Source: Pseudobacteriovorax antillogorgiicola
GTDB taxonomy: Bacteria; Bdellovibrionota_B; Oligoflexia; Oligoflexales; RGVZ01
Length of the DNA stretch: 7,018 nucleotides
Direction of reading: 5' to 3'
Assembly (NCBI GenBank): GCA_945897695.1
Contig: CAMDGW010000129.1
Coordinates: 1-7,018, forward strand
Part shown: piece after piece, positions 1 to 5,923 of the stretch
Layout of the letters: every line of letters begins with the position of its first letter
Numbering within the stretch: position 1 is the stretch's first letter
Notes under the pieces: model-generated
What the model was told of the DNA's origin: nothing
Databases searched by the model: none
What the model saw: the letters and a program-made list of their open reading frames with translations, nothing else
Made by a program: the position numbers and the translations under genes

Positions 1-1349
1 GAAGACTTCATGATAACACTGCATAGCAGGCTGTTAATCCCCACTGATTTCCCTGTGCCGGTTGCACCGGCCGCGAGCAGGTGCGGCATGGTTGTAAGGT
101 CTGCCGTAAAGGGCTGACCATTAATGGTTTTCCCCATCGCAAATGTCATGGGCGATGGGTTTTTTTGAAACGACTCACTGGCGATTACGTCGCCTAGAAA
201 CACGACTTCTCGTCTTTGATTGGGAACTTGAATGCCGAGCGCGCGTTTGCCTGGAACCGGATTAATGAAAATACTGTCTACCTTAAGAGAAAGGGCCAGA
301 TCATCCATCAAGGAGATTATTTTCGATTGTTTGATGCCGGCATCGGGTTGGTATTCATATACGGTGACAACGGGGCCCGGTTGCCAGCCAATAATTTTAC
401 CCTCGACTCCGAATTCGGAAAGGGTTTTTGTTAGGACTGCTCCAGTGGCTTCAAGTTCTTTTTGGCTAAGTGCAAAAGAATTTCTCTCATCCGAGCGTTT
501 GAAAGTTTCCAGTGGCGGTGCCGCATATGGTCGCTGCGGGGCAAAGTCATCAGGCAAGTGGGAGTTCATTTCCTCAGGCAACAGATTTTCGAGGGGCTCA
601 AATATTACATCAGCAGATGTGTTGGTGGACGATGACGAGATGACTTCCTTTGCCAAAGGCTCAAAAATTTGAGACGTCGTAATATCTGGATCTCTTTCGG
701 ATTCTGTTTTGGTGTCCAGTATTTTGGATTTTGATGGATTTTCCTTAGCGGCATTTTTTCTTTGCCGTAGAAAGTTGACGATTTCCGCAAGCTCAACTCG
801 GCTTATTAAAATTAGGGAAGCACCTAAGGCACTCCACAAAACAATCTGTGAGCCTACGGCGCCGGTTGTATCGCGAAGAGCTAAAAGAAATGCGTTTCCT
901 AGAGCCCCTCCGCAGGCAAAGCCGACCTGCCTGATGGAAAGTGTTGGTTGCACTGAGCTTAAAATTGGCATGAGAGACATGAGTAGCGTTAACCAGCCAG
1001 TGATTGTTGGGATAATAGATTGTTTCATCACCCCTGCGCGAACATGCCATGCAATTTGAGTCATTAGCACCGGTAGGGTTGCGGCGGTAAGCCCCATATA
1101 GAAAATAAGAAGACCAGCAATCCCATTGCCAGCTGGTCCCGTAAGATTTTTGGATGAAGCATCTGAGGCAGAGCTATAGATCCAGTTGTCCAGGGGTTGA
1201 AATGAGGCAAGTGCAATAACGAGGAAGAGGCACGCTCCCAGTATGGTTACAAAGGCCGCATCCCGTTCAAACTGGTGGCGGGAGTCCAGATTTAAAATGC
1301 TGCTAATTTTGTTAGCTGCGCCGTTGGCAAGCTGAGTCAGTTCTGCCAT
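1..1349 (-). CDS. ftsK: DNA translocase FtsK, N-terminal part (3' end outside the window)
   Basis: FtsK anchors at the division septum and pumps double-stranded DNA to clear and align the chromosome terminus before cell closure. The window holds residues 1-449; the rest of the motor and the DNA-reading gamma domain lie beyond the left edge. Residues about 31-183 carry four to five hydrophobic segments (31-50, 73-97, 112-132, 142-157, 164-183). A polar, Ser/Glu/Pro-rich linker of roughly 110 residues follows, short compared with E. coli FtsK. Next comes the conserved alpha region with FGVEGK, PGPVVTVYEY and DDLALSLK, then MPHLLAAG and the Walker A motif GATGTGKS, whose lysine is residue 434 (codon 48-50). 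The Walker B motif is not reached. The ATG at 1349 is chosen because AAGGA at 1361-1357 lies 7 bases upstream. I translated the frame through the linker and found no stop or frameshift. A promoter and the upstream gene's terminator lie just before it, so it is probably its own transcription unit. Confidence 0.95.
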   Translation of the reverse strand, partial: MAELTQLANGAANKISSILNLDSRHQFERDAAFVTILGACLFLVIALASFQPLDNWIYSSASDASSKNLTGPAGNGIAGLLIFYMGLTAATLPVLMTQIAWHVRAGVMKQSIIPTITGWLTLLMSLMPILSSVQPTLSIRQVGFACGGALGNAFLLALRDTTGAVGSQIVLWSALGASLILISRVELAEIVNFLRQRKNAAKENPSKSKILDTKTESERDPDITTSQIFEPLAKEVISSSSTNTSADVIFEPLENLLPEEMNSHLPDDFAPQRPYAAPPLETFKRSDERNSFALSQKELEATGAVLTKTLSEFGVEGKIIGWQPGPVVTVYEYQPDAGIKQSKIISLMDDLALSLKVDSIFINPVPGKRALGIQVPNQRREVVFLGDVIASESFQKNPSPMTFAMGKTINGQPFTADLTTMPHLLAAGATGTGKSVGINSLLCSVIMKS

Positions 1350-1385
1350 GGAGTTGTCCTTACCAAGATGATTGATTGCCTTTCA

Positions 1386-1414
1386 ATTATATCCTGTAAG
1401 GTGATGCGCAGCAA
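1386..1414 (-). promoter_or_regulatory. Probable sigma70-type promoter of ftsK
   Basis: Read on the minus strand, TTGCTG (1414-1409) and a perfect TATAAT (1391-1386) are separated by 17 bases. Transcription would start near 1379, about 30 bases before the ftsK ATG, leaving room for the AAGGA ribosome binding site. The -35 match is only 3 of 6 and overlaps the last two bases of the hairpin that ends the upstream gene. The -10 match, spacing and position are the support; no start site is known. Confidence 0.5.
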
Positions 1415-1432
1415 AACCACAGCCGTGGTTTT
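1413..1432 (-). terminator. Probable intrinsic terminator of the MBL/beta-CASP-like gene
   Basis: AAAACCAC (1413-1420) and GTGGTTTT (1425-1432) form an 8-bp perfect stem around a 4-base loop, AGCC. It lies 36 bases beyond the TAA stop of the minus-strand gene at 1468. On the minus strand the stem ends in TTTT, giving a short U-run, but the tract then breaks with GC. The inverted repeat is symmetrical, so it could also act on plus-strand transcripts, though no plus-strand gene needs it. Confidence 0.5.
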
Positions 1433-1467
1433 TGGCTATAAAGTTCAGAGTTTGAGTATTTTGCGAG

Positions 1468-2466
1468 TTAGAACAGTGTGGGCTGATCGTTGACGTATAG
1501 GGGGCGAACCTTTGCAGCCATGTCTTTCATCTCTTGAACATAGCGTTTAGCGTATGGTCCAAAGAAGTAGAGCTCTTTTGGAGCCACCATTTGAATGATG
1601 GCTTTAAGCTCGGGGCCGTCACAGTGGCTAGATAAATAGAATGTGTCCGTTACGGTTGTCTGGAATGCGTCAGTGGTGTCGCGCCTGAACTGAGGCAGCG
1701 CATCTTCAATGGTGATGAACGGGCCTTCGTTCTCTTTTACTGGAAGAATGGTGTTCGTCCGTCGTGACTTGGGCAGTATGAGCACGCGGTTTCCAGAGTG
1801 CCTTTTACCAACAACGGCATAAGAACCAAGAATGGCGCCAAATGATTCATAGACTCGGTTGATTCTATAAATTGTTGGATGCACGGCAACGGCAATGCCT
1901 TGCTCGTTGAGAAGCTTTGTCACTTCTTGAGCTGTAGAAATTGGATCGCAAAGGATGGCGGGCGTGCGTCCCTGCGCCAGATTATCTTTGATGTATCCAG
2001 CAAGGCGATCTTTTTCCTTGCGACGGTTTGGAAGGGACTGATTAGGGTCGGGATGAAACGCTCCCAAAATCAAAACGTTAGCTTTCTTCACCTGCATTTT
2101 TCGTACGGTAGCAATCGAATTTGGCTGGAGACACGGCGCGTAAAGAATGCGACCTTTATCGGTTTCAACATAGAGACTTGCACCACCCAAGACACTTCCC
2201 GAGGGCAATAGCTCCATTTTAAGTCGTCCAATCGAGAAGGGACGATTATACTGACAGACAAGCGCGTGTGGTTTTTTGCGACAAGCTTCAAGAATTTTCA
2301 CGGTCTCTTCAGTGGCAATGACTTGCGGAACGCGAGTTTGAGATAGTGCTGACGCGGACGACAAAAAAGAAAGATCACCAGACAACTGCGAGTCTAGCCA
2401 AAGAATAGAATCTGCGATGTGCAGACCATCTTCTGTTGATTTCAATTTAATCAATTCGCGCGACAT
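1468..2466 (-). CDS. Exonuclease-like metallo-beta-lactamase/beta-CASP fold protein lacking most metal ligands
   Basis: This 332-residue protein follows the plan of MBL/beta-CASP nucleases, closest by eye to the DNA-ligase-associated exonuclease and COG1236 (YSH1-like) groups. Family landmarks can be aligned along it, but the catalytic residues are replaced. LWLD (22-25) leads to SSASALS at 36-42, where the family has SHAHADH. PSGSVLGGAS (88-97) stands where AGHxLGSA is expected. ILYAPC (107-112) replaces ILYTGD. The beta-CASP core is recognisable: TPAILCD, STAQ and HPTIYRINRVYESFG at about 168-210. SSHCD (279-283) keeps a His and Asp of the C-terminal motif, but the following HG motif is FFGP (301-304). 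Metal-dependent nuclease activity is therefore unlikely; a structural, RNA/DNA-binding or partner role is inference. The frame is intact, so it is not a decayed pseudogene. No good Shine-Dalgarno precedes the ATG at 2466, so the start is less certain. A hairpin at 1413-1432 follows the stop. Confidence 0.75.
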   Translation of the reverse strand: MSRELIKLKSTEDGLHIADSILWLDSQLSGDLSFLSSASALSQTRVPQVIATEETVKILEACRKKPHALVCQYNRPFSIGRLKMELLPSGSVLGGASLYVETDKGRILYAPCLQPNSIATVRKMQVKKANVLILGAFHPDPNQSLPNRRKEKDRLAGYIKDNLAQGRTPAILCDPISTAQEVTKLLNEQGIAVAVHPTIYRINRVYESFGAILGSYAVVGKRHSGNRVLILPKSRRTNTILPVKENEGPFITIEDALPQFRRDTTDAFQTTVTDTFYLSSHCDGPELKAIIQMVAPKELYFFGPYAKRYVQEMKDMAAKVRPLYVNDQPTLF

Positions 2467-2498
2467 TTATGTAGCCAAATAAAACTTGGTAAAAGCCT

Positions 2499-2521
2499 AA
2501 CTATCTAAATTAAGAATAGTT
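2499..2521. repeat. AT-rich imperfect inverted repeat between the small ORF and the MBL-like gene
   Basis: AACTATCT (2499-2506) can pair with AGA plus TAGTT (2513-2515 and 2517-2521), leaving one bulged A at 2516 and a 6-base loop. On the minus strand it lies 41 bases past the stop of the 62-residue gene and is followed by AGGCTTTT. It also sits 33 bases upstream of the MBL-like start. It could be a weak terminator for the former or an operator for the latter. The sequence does not decide. Confidence 0.3.
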
Positions 2522-2561
2522 TTATTTGAGGCCTACGGTCAAGAGGACTTGTGCCTGCAGA

Positions 2562-2750
2562 CTAAACACGCTGTCCGGGGCCATTTTGTGACGAGTATTT
2601 CGAGTAGTACGTGTAGTCCCAGTAAAACTGATCAAATGGCGTGGCTCCGGCGATACTGCCGTTGTTGATGGTCTTATATAAGTCCATGTATTCCTTGTAC
2701 TTTTTAAGGACGAGTTCGAAAACGATCCGTCGATTTTCGTAGAGTGCCAT
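2562..2750 (-). CDS. Small tyrosine-rich hypothetical protein (62 aa)
   Basis: I do not recognise this 62-residue protein. The ATG at 2750 is preferred because AAGG lies about 8 bases upstream; an in-frame GTG at 2792 would add 14 residues but has no comparable site. Residues 5-25 are charged and look helical (NRRIVFELVLKKYKEYMDLY). A glycine/alanine turn (NNGSIAGATP) follows, then an aromatic segment, FDQFYWDYTYYSKY, and a polar tail ending in a TAG stop. Nine of 62 residues are tyrosine. There is no signal peptide, membrane segment or cysteine. Third codon positions are C-rich in the manner of a translated gene. It is encoded divergently from the zinc-ribbon protein gene and in the same direction as the MBL-like gene, 95 bases before that gene's start. 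It could be a small soluble binding or regulatory protein; that is a guess. Confidence 0.6.
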   Translation of the reverse strand: MALYENRRIVFELVLKKYKEYMDLYKTINNGSIAGATPFDQFYWDYTYYSKYSSQNGPGQRV

Positions 2751-2770
2751 AGAGTTACCTTTTTCCTGGG

Positions 2771-2783
2771 TGCCTAGAAGGCA
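2771..2783 (-). other. Small hairpin in the leader of the 62-residue gene
   Basis: TGCCT and AGGCA (2771-2775 and 2779-2783) form a 5-bp stem with a 3-base loop, ending 20 bases upstream of the preferred ATG and just before the ribosome binding site. It is short enough to be chance. If the GTG at 2792 were used, it would lie inside the coding region. Confidence 0.2.
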
Positions 2784-2792
2784 GAATTCCAC

Positions 2793-2957
2793 CGCTACCT
2801 ACTGAGAAATCGGAGGAATTTACCAAAAATTGAGTAAAAACCAAATAGAAGCTGTAATTTCGGCGTGTTAGGTTTTTTGTGAAGGTGCTATTCTATGGTT
2901 CTGGGATTTTTATCCACAGGTTTTTAACAAAGCCTAAAATAACCGGAACCTATTTTT
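2793..2957. promoter_or_regulatory. Divergent AT-rich intergenic control region
   Basis: This 165-base gap separates the minus-strand small gene from the plus-strand zinc-ribbon gene, so promoters for both should lie here. It is AT-rich, with runs such as CAAAAATTG and GGTTTTTTG. The best plus-strand candidate I can see is weak: TTGAGT at 2830-2835 with TGTAAT at 2853-2858, 17 bases apart. TATTCT at 2889-2894 is another possible -10. No minus-strand promoter stands out. It also contains the DnaA box listed separately. Confidence 0.45.
2910..2918 (+). promoter_or_regulatory. Perfect DnaA-box 9-mer
   Basis: TTATCCACA is an exact match to the strong consensus DnaA box. It lies 39 bases upstream of the ATG at 2958, in the divergent AT-rich region. 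I found no second box nearby, and no dnaA, dnaN, gyrB or parAB neighbour, so an origin is not supported. A lone box can act as a DnaA-responsive promoter element or a titration site. An exact 9-mer is expected by chance about 0.05 times in 7 kb on both strands. Confidence 0.45.
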
Positions 2958-3713
2958 ATGTTTGAGCCCTGGATGAGCGTCACACTCGTTGCCATCACCG
3001 CCCTAGTCATGACGTGGGGGCTTATTCAGCTTCATGAGCTTGGCAGCCGCTCTAGAACTCTAAGTTACCGCGATCAGTTTGAGCGCTTGATCGGAGAACT
3101 TGAGGTCATGGTTAGCCGGGCAAATAGGATTCACGACTTTGCTGCTAGAACTCGCGACTCGGTTTTGCTTGATCACTATCAATCAGCGTTAAAAATGATC
3201 GAGGCTCTACTGGAGGCTATTAATAAATTGAAAGTCTATGACGATGATGCAGATGTTCTCGTGGCGCCGCGTTTTCTTTGTAAGGATATTCAAGATCGCC
3301 TCATGAGGGTAGAAACAGCTATGATGAGGGGAATGCGGGGAAAGCCTCACGAGTTTATGAGGGCTGCCCCGGCAATGGCGCAAACGGTGATTGGATGCCA
3401 CTTTTGCTCGCGACCATTTGAGCCACAGCTCTTTGGAAAGGTTCGGGTCAAAATAGATGGAGCGAGCCAGGAGGTTGCAGCCTGTACATTTTGCCGGCAG
3501 AAGCTTCTCACAACCCGTAAGGCCCGCATTCTTTTCTTTCACGAAAACGGAGAGCAGGTCCACTGGTCCAAAGCAAAATCATGGACACCGTCTCCAGAGT
3601 ATTGGAATATCAATCGGGATGAAGGAACCGAGGTGTCAAAGGCCCCCCACCTGGAGCTGGTCTATAGCAGTGTAAAGCGAATCCGGTCACCTGATCCTGA
3701 TAAAGAGTCTTGA
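2958..3713 (+). CDS. Membrane-anchored zinc-ribbon protein of unknown function
   Basis: I do not recognise this 251-residue protein as a named family. Residues 5-24 form one hydrophobic helix after a very short N-terminus, so it is probably an inner-membrane signal anchor. The stretch 36-125 is charged and helical, with heptad-like spacing in 40-95, which suggests a coiled coil. A four-cysteine zinc ribbon follows: CHFC (147-150) and CTFC (176-179), with 25 residues between the pairs. After it comes a distinctive segment containing VHWSK (201-205) and PSPEYWNINR (211-220). The tail is charged. The helix has few flanking charges, so its topology is unclear. The ATG at 2958 is used; upstream GGAA gives only a weak ribosome binding site, and the ATG at residue 6 would cut into the hydrophobic helix. 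mdh begins 63 bases after the stop with no visible terminator between, so cotranscription is possible. Confidence 0.8.
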   Translation: MFEPWMSVTLVAITALVMTWGLIQLHELGSRSRTLSYRDQFERLIGELEVMVSRANRIHDFAARTRDSVLLDHYQSALKMIEALLEAINKLKVYDDDADVLVAPRFLCKDIQDRLMRVETAMMRGMRGKPHEFMRAAPAMAQTVIGCHFCSRPFEPQLFGKVRVKIDGASQEVAACTFCRQKLLTTRKARILFFHENGEQVHWSKAKSWTPSPEYWNINRDEGTEVSKAPHLELVYSSVKRIRSPDPDKES

Positions 3714-3762
3714 TGAATTTCCCCGTAAAAATGCTAACTTTAGATTCGAAAAACCCTAATGT

Positions 3763-3770
3763 GGAGTGAT
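3763..3770 (+). promoter_or_regulatory. Ribosome binding site deciding the mdh start
   Basis: GGAGTGAT (core GGAG at 3763-3766) lies 10 bases before the ATG at 3777. It falls inside the longer reading frame that opens with ATG at 3759, which has no comparable site. This favours the downstream start and a 329-residue Mdh. Confidence 0.6.
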
Positions 3771-3776
3771 GATTCA

Positions 3777-4766
3777 ATGTCAAAACCAGTTGTGAAAGTT
3801 GCCGTCACAGGTGCAGCAGGTCAAATCGGTTACAGTTTGCTTTTCCGCATTGCTTCGGGCGAAGTGTTTGGAAAAGACACCCGGGTTCAATTGCAGCTAC
3901 TCGAGCTTCCTCCTGCGATAAAGGCAGCCGAAGGAACCGCCATGGAGCTTGAAGATTGCGCCTTTCCCACACTTGCAGGCATTAATATTTCTGATTCAGC
4001 CGTGACTGCTTTTAACGGCATCAACTGGGCATTGTTTGTAGGCTCAAAGCCTCGCGGACCAGGAATGGAACGTAATGACTTAATCCGCGATAATGGTCCG
4101 ATTTTTATTGAGCAAGGTCGCGCACTATCGCGTGCATCGCAAGATGTTCGCATTGTCACGGTGGGTAACCCATGCAATACAAACGCTTTGATTGCTCAAC
4201 ATAACTGTCGAGATATCCCAGCCACTCGTTTCACAGCGATGACGATGCTTGACGAAAACCGCGCGAAAGCGCAACTGGCTGCAAAAGCCGGCTGCAATGT
4301 TGGGGATATCAACATTGCTATTTGGGGTAACCATAGCTCAACAATGTACCCTGACTTCGAAAATGGGTCTATTTCGGGCAAAAAAATTACCGACGTCATC
4401 AAAGAGCGAGCTTGGCTTGAAGGTGATTTTATGAAGACCGTTCAGCAGCGCGGAGCGGCTATTATCGCAGCTCGCGGTAAGTCTTCGGCGGCATCCGCCG
4501 CATCGTCGTGTATTGATCACATGAAGCGCCTCATGGAAAAAACGCCAGAGGGTAAATATTTCTCCTGTGCGATACCAAGTGATGGCAACTCCTATGGCGT
4601 TCCTGCTGGCCTCATTTTCTCCTTCCCAGTTCGTTCCTCGGGTGATGGCAAATACGAGATCGTCCAAGGACTCCCCATTTCCGATTACAGCAAGAAGAAA
4701 ATCGAGGAAACAACCAAAGAACTCATGGCTGAAAGAGAAGTGGTTAAAGATCTTCTGATTAAGTGA
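3777..4766 (+). CDS. mdh: Malate dehydrogenase
   Basis: NAD-dependent malate dehydrogenase interconverts malate and oxaloacetate in the TCA cycle, in the cytoplasm. The 329 residues match the usual length of the cytosolic-type bacterial family. The NAD-binding loop is TGAAGQIG at 11-18. The mobile active-site loop PRGPGMER (92-99) supplies the substrate-binding arginines 93 and 99. LDENRAK (158-164) keeps the catalytic Asp159 and Arg162. WGNHSS (183-188) holds the catalytic His186. The usual GNPANTNA is GNPCNTNA here (130-137), and the usual TRLDHNRA is TMLDENRA; neither change removes a known catalytic residue. The start at 3777 gives the family-typical MSKPVVKVAVTGAAG. The six extra residues from the ATG at 3759 overlap the ribosome binding site. 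I see no strong promoter of its own in the 63-base gap, so it may be read through from the zinc-ribbon gene. A strong hairpin follows the stop. Confidence 0.95.
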   Translation: MSKPVVKVAVTGAAGQIGYSLLFRIASGEVFGKDTRVQLQLLELPPAIKAAEGTAMELEDCAFPTLAGINISDSAVTAFNGINWALFVGSKPRGPGMERNDLIRDNGPIFIEQGRALSRASQDVRIVTVGNPCNTNALIAQHNCRDIPATRFTAMTMLDENRAKAQLAAKAGCNVGDINIAIWGNHSSTMYPDFENGSISGKKITDVIKERAWLEGDFMKTVQQRGAAIIAARGKSSAASAASSCIDHMKRLMEKTPEGKYFSCAIPSDGNSYGVPAGLIFSFPVRSSGDGKYEIVQGLPISDYSKKKIEETTKELMAEREVVKDLLIK

Positions 4767-4790
4767 TCGATAAGTTTCATTTTTTAGATG

Positions 4791-4825
4791 AATCACCCCG
4801 TCTTGACATACAAGATGGGGTGATT
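4791..4825 (+). terminator. Intrinsic terminator after mdh
   Basis: AATCACCCCGTCTTG (4791-4805) pairs with CAAGATGGGGTGATT (4811-4825). The stem is 15 bp with a single G-U pair around the 5-base loop ACATA. It begins 24 bases after the mdh stop. The following ATCTTTATAA is only partly T-rich, but the stem is by far the strongest in the window. A TTTTTT run precedes it, so it could also work in reverse. Confidence 0.75.
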
Positions 4826-4845
4826 ATCTTTATAAGGTATATAAT
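4803..4845 (+). promoter_or_regulatory. Probable htpX promoter region overlapping the mdh terminator
   Basis: A perfect -35 hexamer, TTGACA (4803-4808), lies in the last bases of the left arm and in the loop of the mdh terminator. TATCTT (4825-4830) lies 16 bases downstream and matches 4 of 6. A perfect TATAAT is at 4840-4845, but 31 bases from TTGACA is too far, and its correctly spaced -35 would be the poor GGGGTG. One of these two -10 boxes probably drives htpX. Either start leaves a leader of roughly 30 to 50 bases. Confidence 0.5.
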
Positions 4846-4870
4846 GACTGCTCCCAGTAAAGGGGTGCAA

Positions 4871-4876
4871 AAGGAG
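4871..4876 (+). promoter_or_regulatory. Ribosome binding site fixing the GTG start of htpX
   Basis: AAGGAG lies 7 bases before the GTG at 4884. The next in-frame ATG codons are inside the first membrane helix, so this site decides the unusual GTG start. Confidence 0.8.
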
Positions 4877-4883
4877 TCACATC

Positions 4884-5798
4884 GTGGTTTGGTTCAAAAG
4901 AATTTCGTTATTTTTAGTCGTTAACGTGCTGGTCATGATGACCATTTCGATCGTTACGAATTTGCTTGGCCTTCGTGGGTATATGACCCCCTACGGCATC
5001 GACTACGGCCAGCTAATGGCGTTTTGTTTGATCTGGGGTATGGCAGGCTCTTTGGTGTCACTGATGCTATCTAAGGTGATGGCGAAATGGATGATGGGCG
5101 TTAAGATCATCGACCCAAATGTATCAGACCCAAGACTGCGCGAGCTTGTCTCTATGGTCTACCGCCTTGCTGATCAGGCAGGTCTTTCCTCTCGGCCCGA
5201 AGTGGGTGTTTATGAAAGCCCTGAAGTCAACGCTTTTGCAACGGGACCAACAAAGTCAAATGCGCTAGTTGCCGTTTCCACTGGACTTCTGCAGCGCATG
5301 AATCGCGATGAGGTTGAGGGTGTGATTGGTCACGAAATTGCGCACGTTGCCAATGGCGACATGGTTACCATGACTTTGATTCAGGGTATCATCAATGCGT
5401 TTGTTATGTTCTTTGCCCGCATCATTGGTTATGCCGTAGCCAACGCCATGCGATCAAACGACAACGAGCGTCCTAGCTACATGGTGCAAACTATTGTCAC
5501 ATTCGCTTTGGATATTTTACTTAGTCTTTTGGGAAGTATTGTCGTCGCTTGGTTTAGCCGCTGGCGAGAGTTCAGGGCGGACCGCGGTGGAGCGCAGTTG
5601 GCTGGACGGGGCAAGATGATTGCCGCTCTAGAGTCCCTGAAAGCTCTGCATAATGCTGGTCCTCAATATGAGTCCGAAAATCAGGAGGCCATCGCGGCTT
5701 TGAAGATCTCCTCAAGGCGCGGCGGATTTCTGGCTCTTTTGTCCACTCACCCAGACCTCGATGACCGTATTGCTGCCCTTAGGGCTGCTCAGCTTTGA
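4884..5798 (+). CDS. htpX: Membrane zinc metalloprotease HtpX
   Basis: HtpX is an inner-membrane M48-family zinc protease that cuts misfolded membrane proteins, complementing FtsH. The 304 residues are of normal length for the family. Hydrophobic segments lie at about 8-28, 42-62, 163-187 and 204-224, the usual four-helix pattern. The zinc site is HEIAH at 150-154 (His150, Glu151, His154), with the third ligand Glu229 in WREFRADR (227-234). Other family landmarks are ESPEVNAFATGP (111-122), GLLQRMNRDEVEGV, and STHPDLDDRIAAL near the C-terminus. All catalytic residues are present. Translation starts at GTG, supported by AAGGAG 7 bases upstream. In enterobacteria htpX responds to envelope stress through CpxR; I see no clear CpxR-type site here. 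It appears to have its own promoter overlapping the mdh terminator and is followed by an inverted repeat and the tRNA genes. Confidence 0.96.
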   Translation: MVWFKRISLFLVVNVLVMMTISIVTNLLGLRGYMTPYGIDYGQLMAFCLIWGMAGSLVSLMLSKVMAKWMMGVKIIDPNVSDPRLRELVSMVYRLADQAGLSSRPEVGVYESPEVNAFATGPTKSNALVAVSTGLLQRMNRDEVEGVIGHEIAHVANGDMVTMTLIQGIINAFVMFFARIIGYAVANAMRSNDNERPSYMVQTIVTFALDILLSLLGSIVVAWFSRWREFRADRGGAQLAGRGKMIAALESLKALHNAGPQYESENQEAIAALKISSRRGGFLALLSTHPDLDDRIAALRAAQL

Positions 5799-5809
5799 TG
5801 ATTGTTAAA

Positions 5810-5851
5810 AATGCGCGCTCTCGGACACTAGTTTTGCTTGAGGCGCGCATT
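5810..5851 (+). terminator. GC-rich inverted repeat after htpX, possible terminator
   Basis: AATGCGCGC (5810-5818) pairs perfectly with GCGCGCATT (5843-5851). CTC/GAG (5820-5822 and 5840-5842) extends the stem past one bulged T. The loop is 17 bases. It starts 12 bases after the htpX stop. There is no T-run on the plus side (GTTCCT follows), whereas the minus side would read ATTTTT. It is therefore a better minus-strand terminator by shape, although no minus-strand gene lies there. It may also serve as mRNA 3'-end protection or an operator. Confidence 0.45.
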
Positions 5852-5866
5852 GTTCCTATGTATATT
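5838..5866 (+). promoter_or_regulatory. Probable promoter of tRNA-Ser(UGA)
   Basis: TTGAGG (5838-5843, 4 of 6) and TATATT (5861-5866, 5 of 6) are separated by 17 bases. The -35 box lies in the loop and right arm of the htpX inverted repeat. Transcription would begin near 5873, about 50 bases before the mature tRNA, a normal precursor leader. Confidence 0.5.
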
Positions 5867-5923
5867 TGCGGTCCTTGTAATTGTGGGCGGAAAGCATTTT
5901 GCTGATGCTCCCGTAGGAAGTTT

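Noticed and set aside
216..1059. Plus-strand reading frames opposite ftsK
   Set aside because: ftsK is unbroken and fully recognisable on the minus strand. The plus-strand frames have no ribosome binding sites or known domains.
2793..2957. Possible replication origin (AT-rich region with DnaA box)
   Set aside because: There is only one DnaA box, no cluster, no 13-mer array that I can see, and no dnaA, dnaN, gyrB, rpmH or par neighbours.
4338..4796. 152-residue minus-strand frame opposite mdh
   Set aside because: The mdh frame is complete with all catalytic motifs. The antisense frame runs through the terminator and has no recognisable features.
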